Assembly: GCF_021533195.1 (NCBI RefSeq)
Contig: NZ_JAJNKB010000001.1
Span: forward strand, 744,001 to 808,000
DNA from: Portibacter marinus
Lineage (GTDB): Bacteria; Bacteroidota; Bacteroidia; Chitinophagales; Saprospiraceae
Direction: 5' to 3'
Length of the DNA: 64,000 nt
The position numbers and the translations under genes were made by a program. Of this stretch, positions 63,404 to 64,000 are shown piece after piece. Every line of letters begins with the position of its first letter. Within the stretch, counting starts at the first letter, position 1. The notes below the pieces were generated by a model. That model had not been told where the DNA came from, made no database searches, and saw nothing but the letters and a program-made list of their open reading frames with translations.

Positions 63404-64000
63404 TTATGGTCTTTGATAGGTAGATCGATTCAAATGGGGTAAAGCTTTTTCTTCAAAATGGACCAGATAGATGGTGACAACCAAAGAAGTGAATAAATAA
63501 GCAAGTAGCAGGAAATTGCCAAAAGGGATGATATCCGTCAAATAAAACCAATGACCGAAATATAACACGATACTTAATCCCAACATTGACCTCAAAATCT
63601 CAACCCATAGCGCTTCTTTCTCATTATCCATTAAAGAAGTATAGCTATACACTGAAACAAAAAGAAACCCTCCGTAGATGAACAAATTTGGGAATCCGAT
63701 ATCGCCTATTTTAACCATCATATGAAGCATCATAGCCGTGGTAACGACGTATTGAAACCAAGCCCAGGCCTTCTTATATTTAGAACTTTCAGGCGCATAT
63801 TTCATCTGTTTTTGAGGATCCTTTTCATAATGTAAAGGAAATCTTTCCTCCACGTCATCCGGCCTCCACCCTGTGGGCATAAACCAAACCCGCAACTTAT
63901 CTTTCCAATCCGAAGCGTAATAGCAGTCTTTTGTAATCTGCCATGCATGCATCCAGTTTATCTTAATTGGATTCCATGTCGAAACAGGCTTTTTGACCCC
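63404..64000 (-). CDS. Sterol desaturase/fatty acid hydroxylase family protein, C-terminal part (5' end beyond window)
   Basis: The frame is open to base 64000, so the N-terminal catalytic part is not visible. The 198 visible residues include PVSTWNPIKINWMHAWQITKD, read in parts, and DKLRVWFMPTGWRPDDVEERFP, which mark the C-terminal half of the Bacteroidota sterol desaturase-like/alkylglycerol monooxygenase-type enzymes, then four or so membrane segments. The His-rich di-iron motifs lie upstream, outside the window. First visible gene of a minus-strand operon with the protease and cupin genes. Confidence 0.8.
   Translation of the reverse strand, partial: GVKKPVSTWNPIKINWMHAWQITKDCYYASDWKDKLRVWFMPTGWRPDDVEERFPLHYEKDPQKQMKYAPESSKYKKAWAWFQYVVTTAMMLHMMVKIGDIGFPNLFIYGGFLFVSVYSYTSLMDNEKEALWVEILRSMLGLSIVLYFGHWFYLTDIIPFGNFLLLAYLFTSLVVTIYLVHFEEKALPHLNRSTYQRP

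Overview
The window reads as chromosomal DNA of a free-living, probably marine member of the Bacteroidota. The evidence is SusC/SusD outer-membrane transporters, a DUF5686 protein, lipoproteins with short lipoboxes, large secreted proteins ending in type IX secretion (T9SS) sorting domains with IxPNP-like motifs, and several TAnnTTTG promoter boxes. A Saprospira/Lewinella-like placement is only an inference from the protein style. I found no rRNA, tRNA, phage, transposase or CRISPR array.

Layout. 1-5.6 kb: the 3' part of a DUF5686 outer-membrane protein, a lactonase-family propeller lipoprotein abutting an L-serine dehydratase, a PRC-barrel protein and a 72-residue orphan. 5.6-11.3 kb: a GH20 hexosaminidase and branched-chain aminotransferase, divergent from a small protein resembling DNA polymerase III psi, an XTP/dITP pyrophosphatase, a methionine-type aminotransferase and a secreted protein. 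11.5-14.2 kb: a DUF1573 lipoprotein, phased direct repeats, four palindromic repeat units and a PolX/PHP protein whose polymerase site is lost. 14.3-20.6 kb: an ECF sigma / HEAT anti-sigma / two DUF4097 operon, then a CBM9-DUF5916 outer-membrane protein and a LamG-like protein. 20.7-25.4 kb: a Na+/H+ antiporter, glutamate 5-kinase, a TonB receptor and a DinB-fold protein. 25.6-31.3 kb: a giant CHRD-repeat T9SS protein and a cytochrome c / PHM-like copper monooxygenase fusion. 31.4-35.5 kb: a GntP permease, RidA, DSD1-type PLP enzyme and M19 dipeptidase cluster that looks like D-serine/D-amino-acid uptake and breakdown. 35.7-38.3 kb: an alpha/beta hydrolase and a sodium:solute symporter. 38.4-49.9 kb: a five-gene minus-strand operon of SusC, SusD, a lipoprotein and two LRR-like/Ig T9SS proteins. 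50-54 kb: GH92 alpha-mannosidase, myo-inositol oxygenase and a methyltransferase, divergent from the Sus operon. 54-64 kb: a lipoprotein, an Hcp-like secreted protein, a sulfatase, a kelch protein, an MG2-plug protein without a barrel, a cupin, an aspartyl protease with PDZ and the C-terminal part of a sterol desaturase-family enzyme.

Functionally the region mixes housekeeping genes with a scavenging surface apparatus: glycan capture and trimming (SusCD, GH92, GH20, sulfatase), D-amino-acid salvage, and T9SS-exported surface proteins. The least ordinary items are the cytochrome c-PHM fusion, the 4+4 CHRD protein around a propeller, the psi-like protein, the palindromic repeat array, the triplicated LRR-Ig protein and the Hcp-like domain on a secreted stalk.
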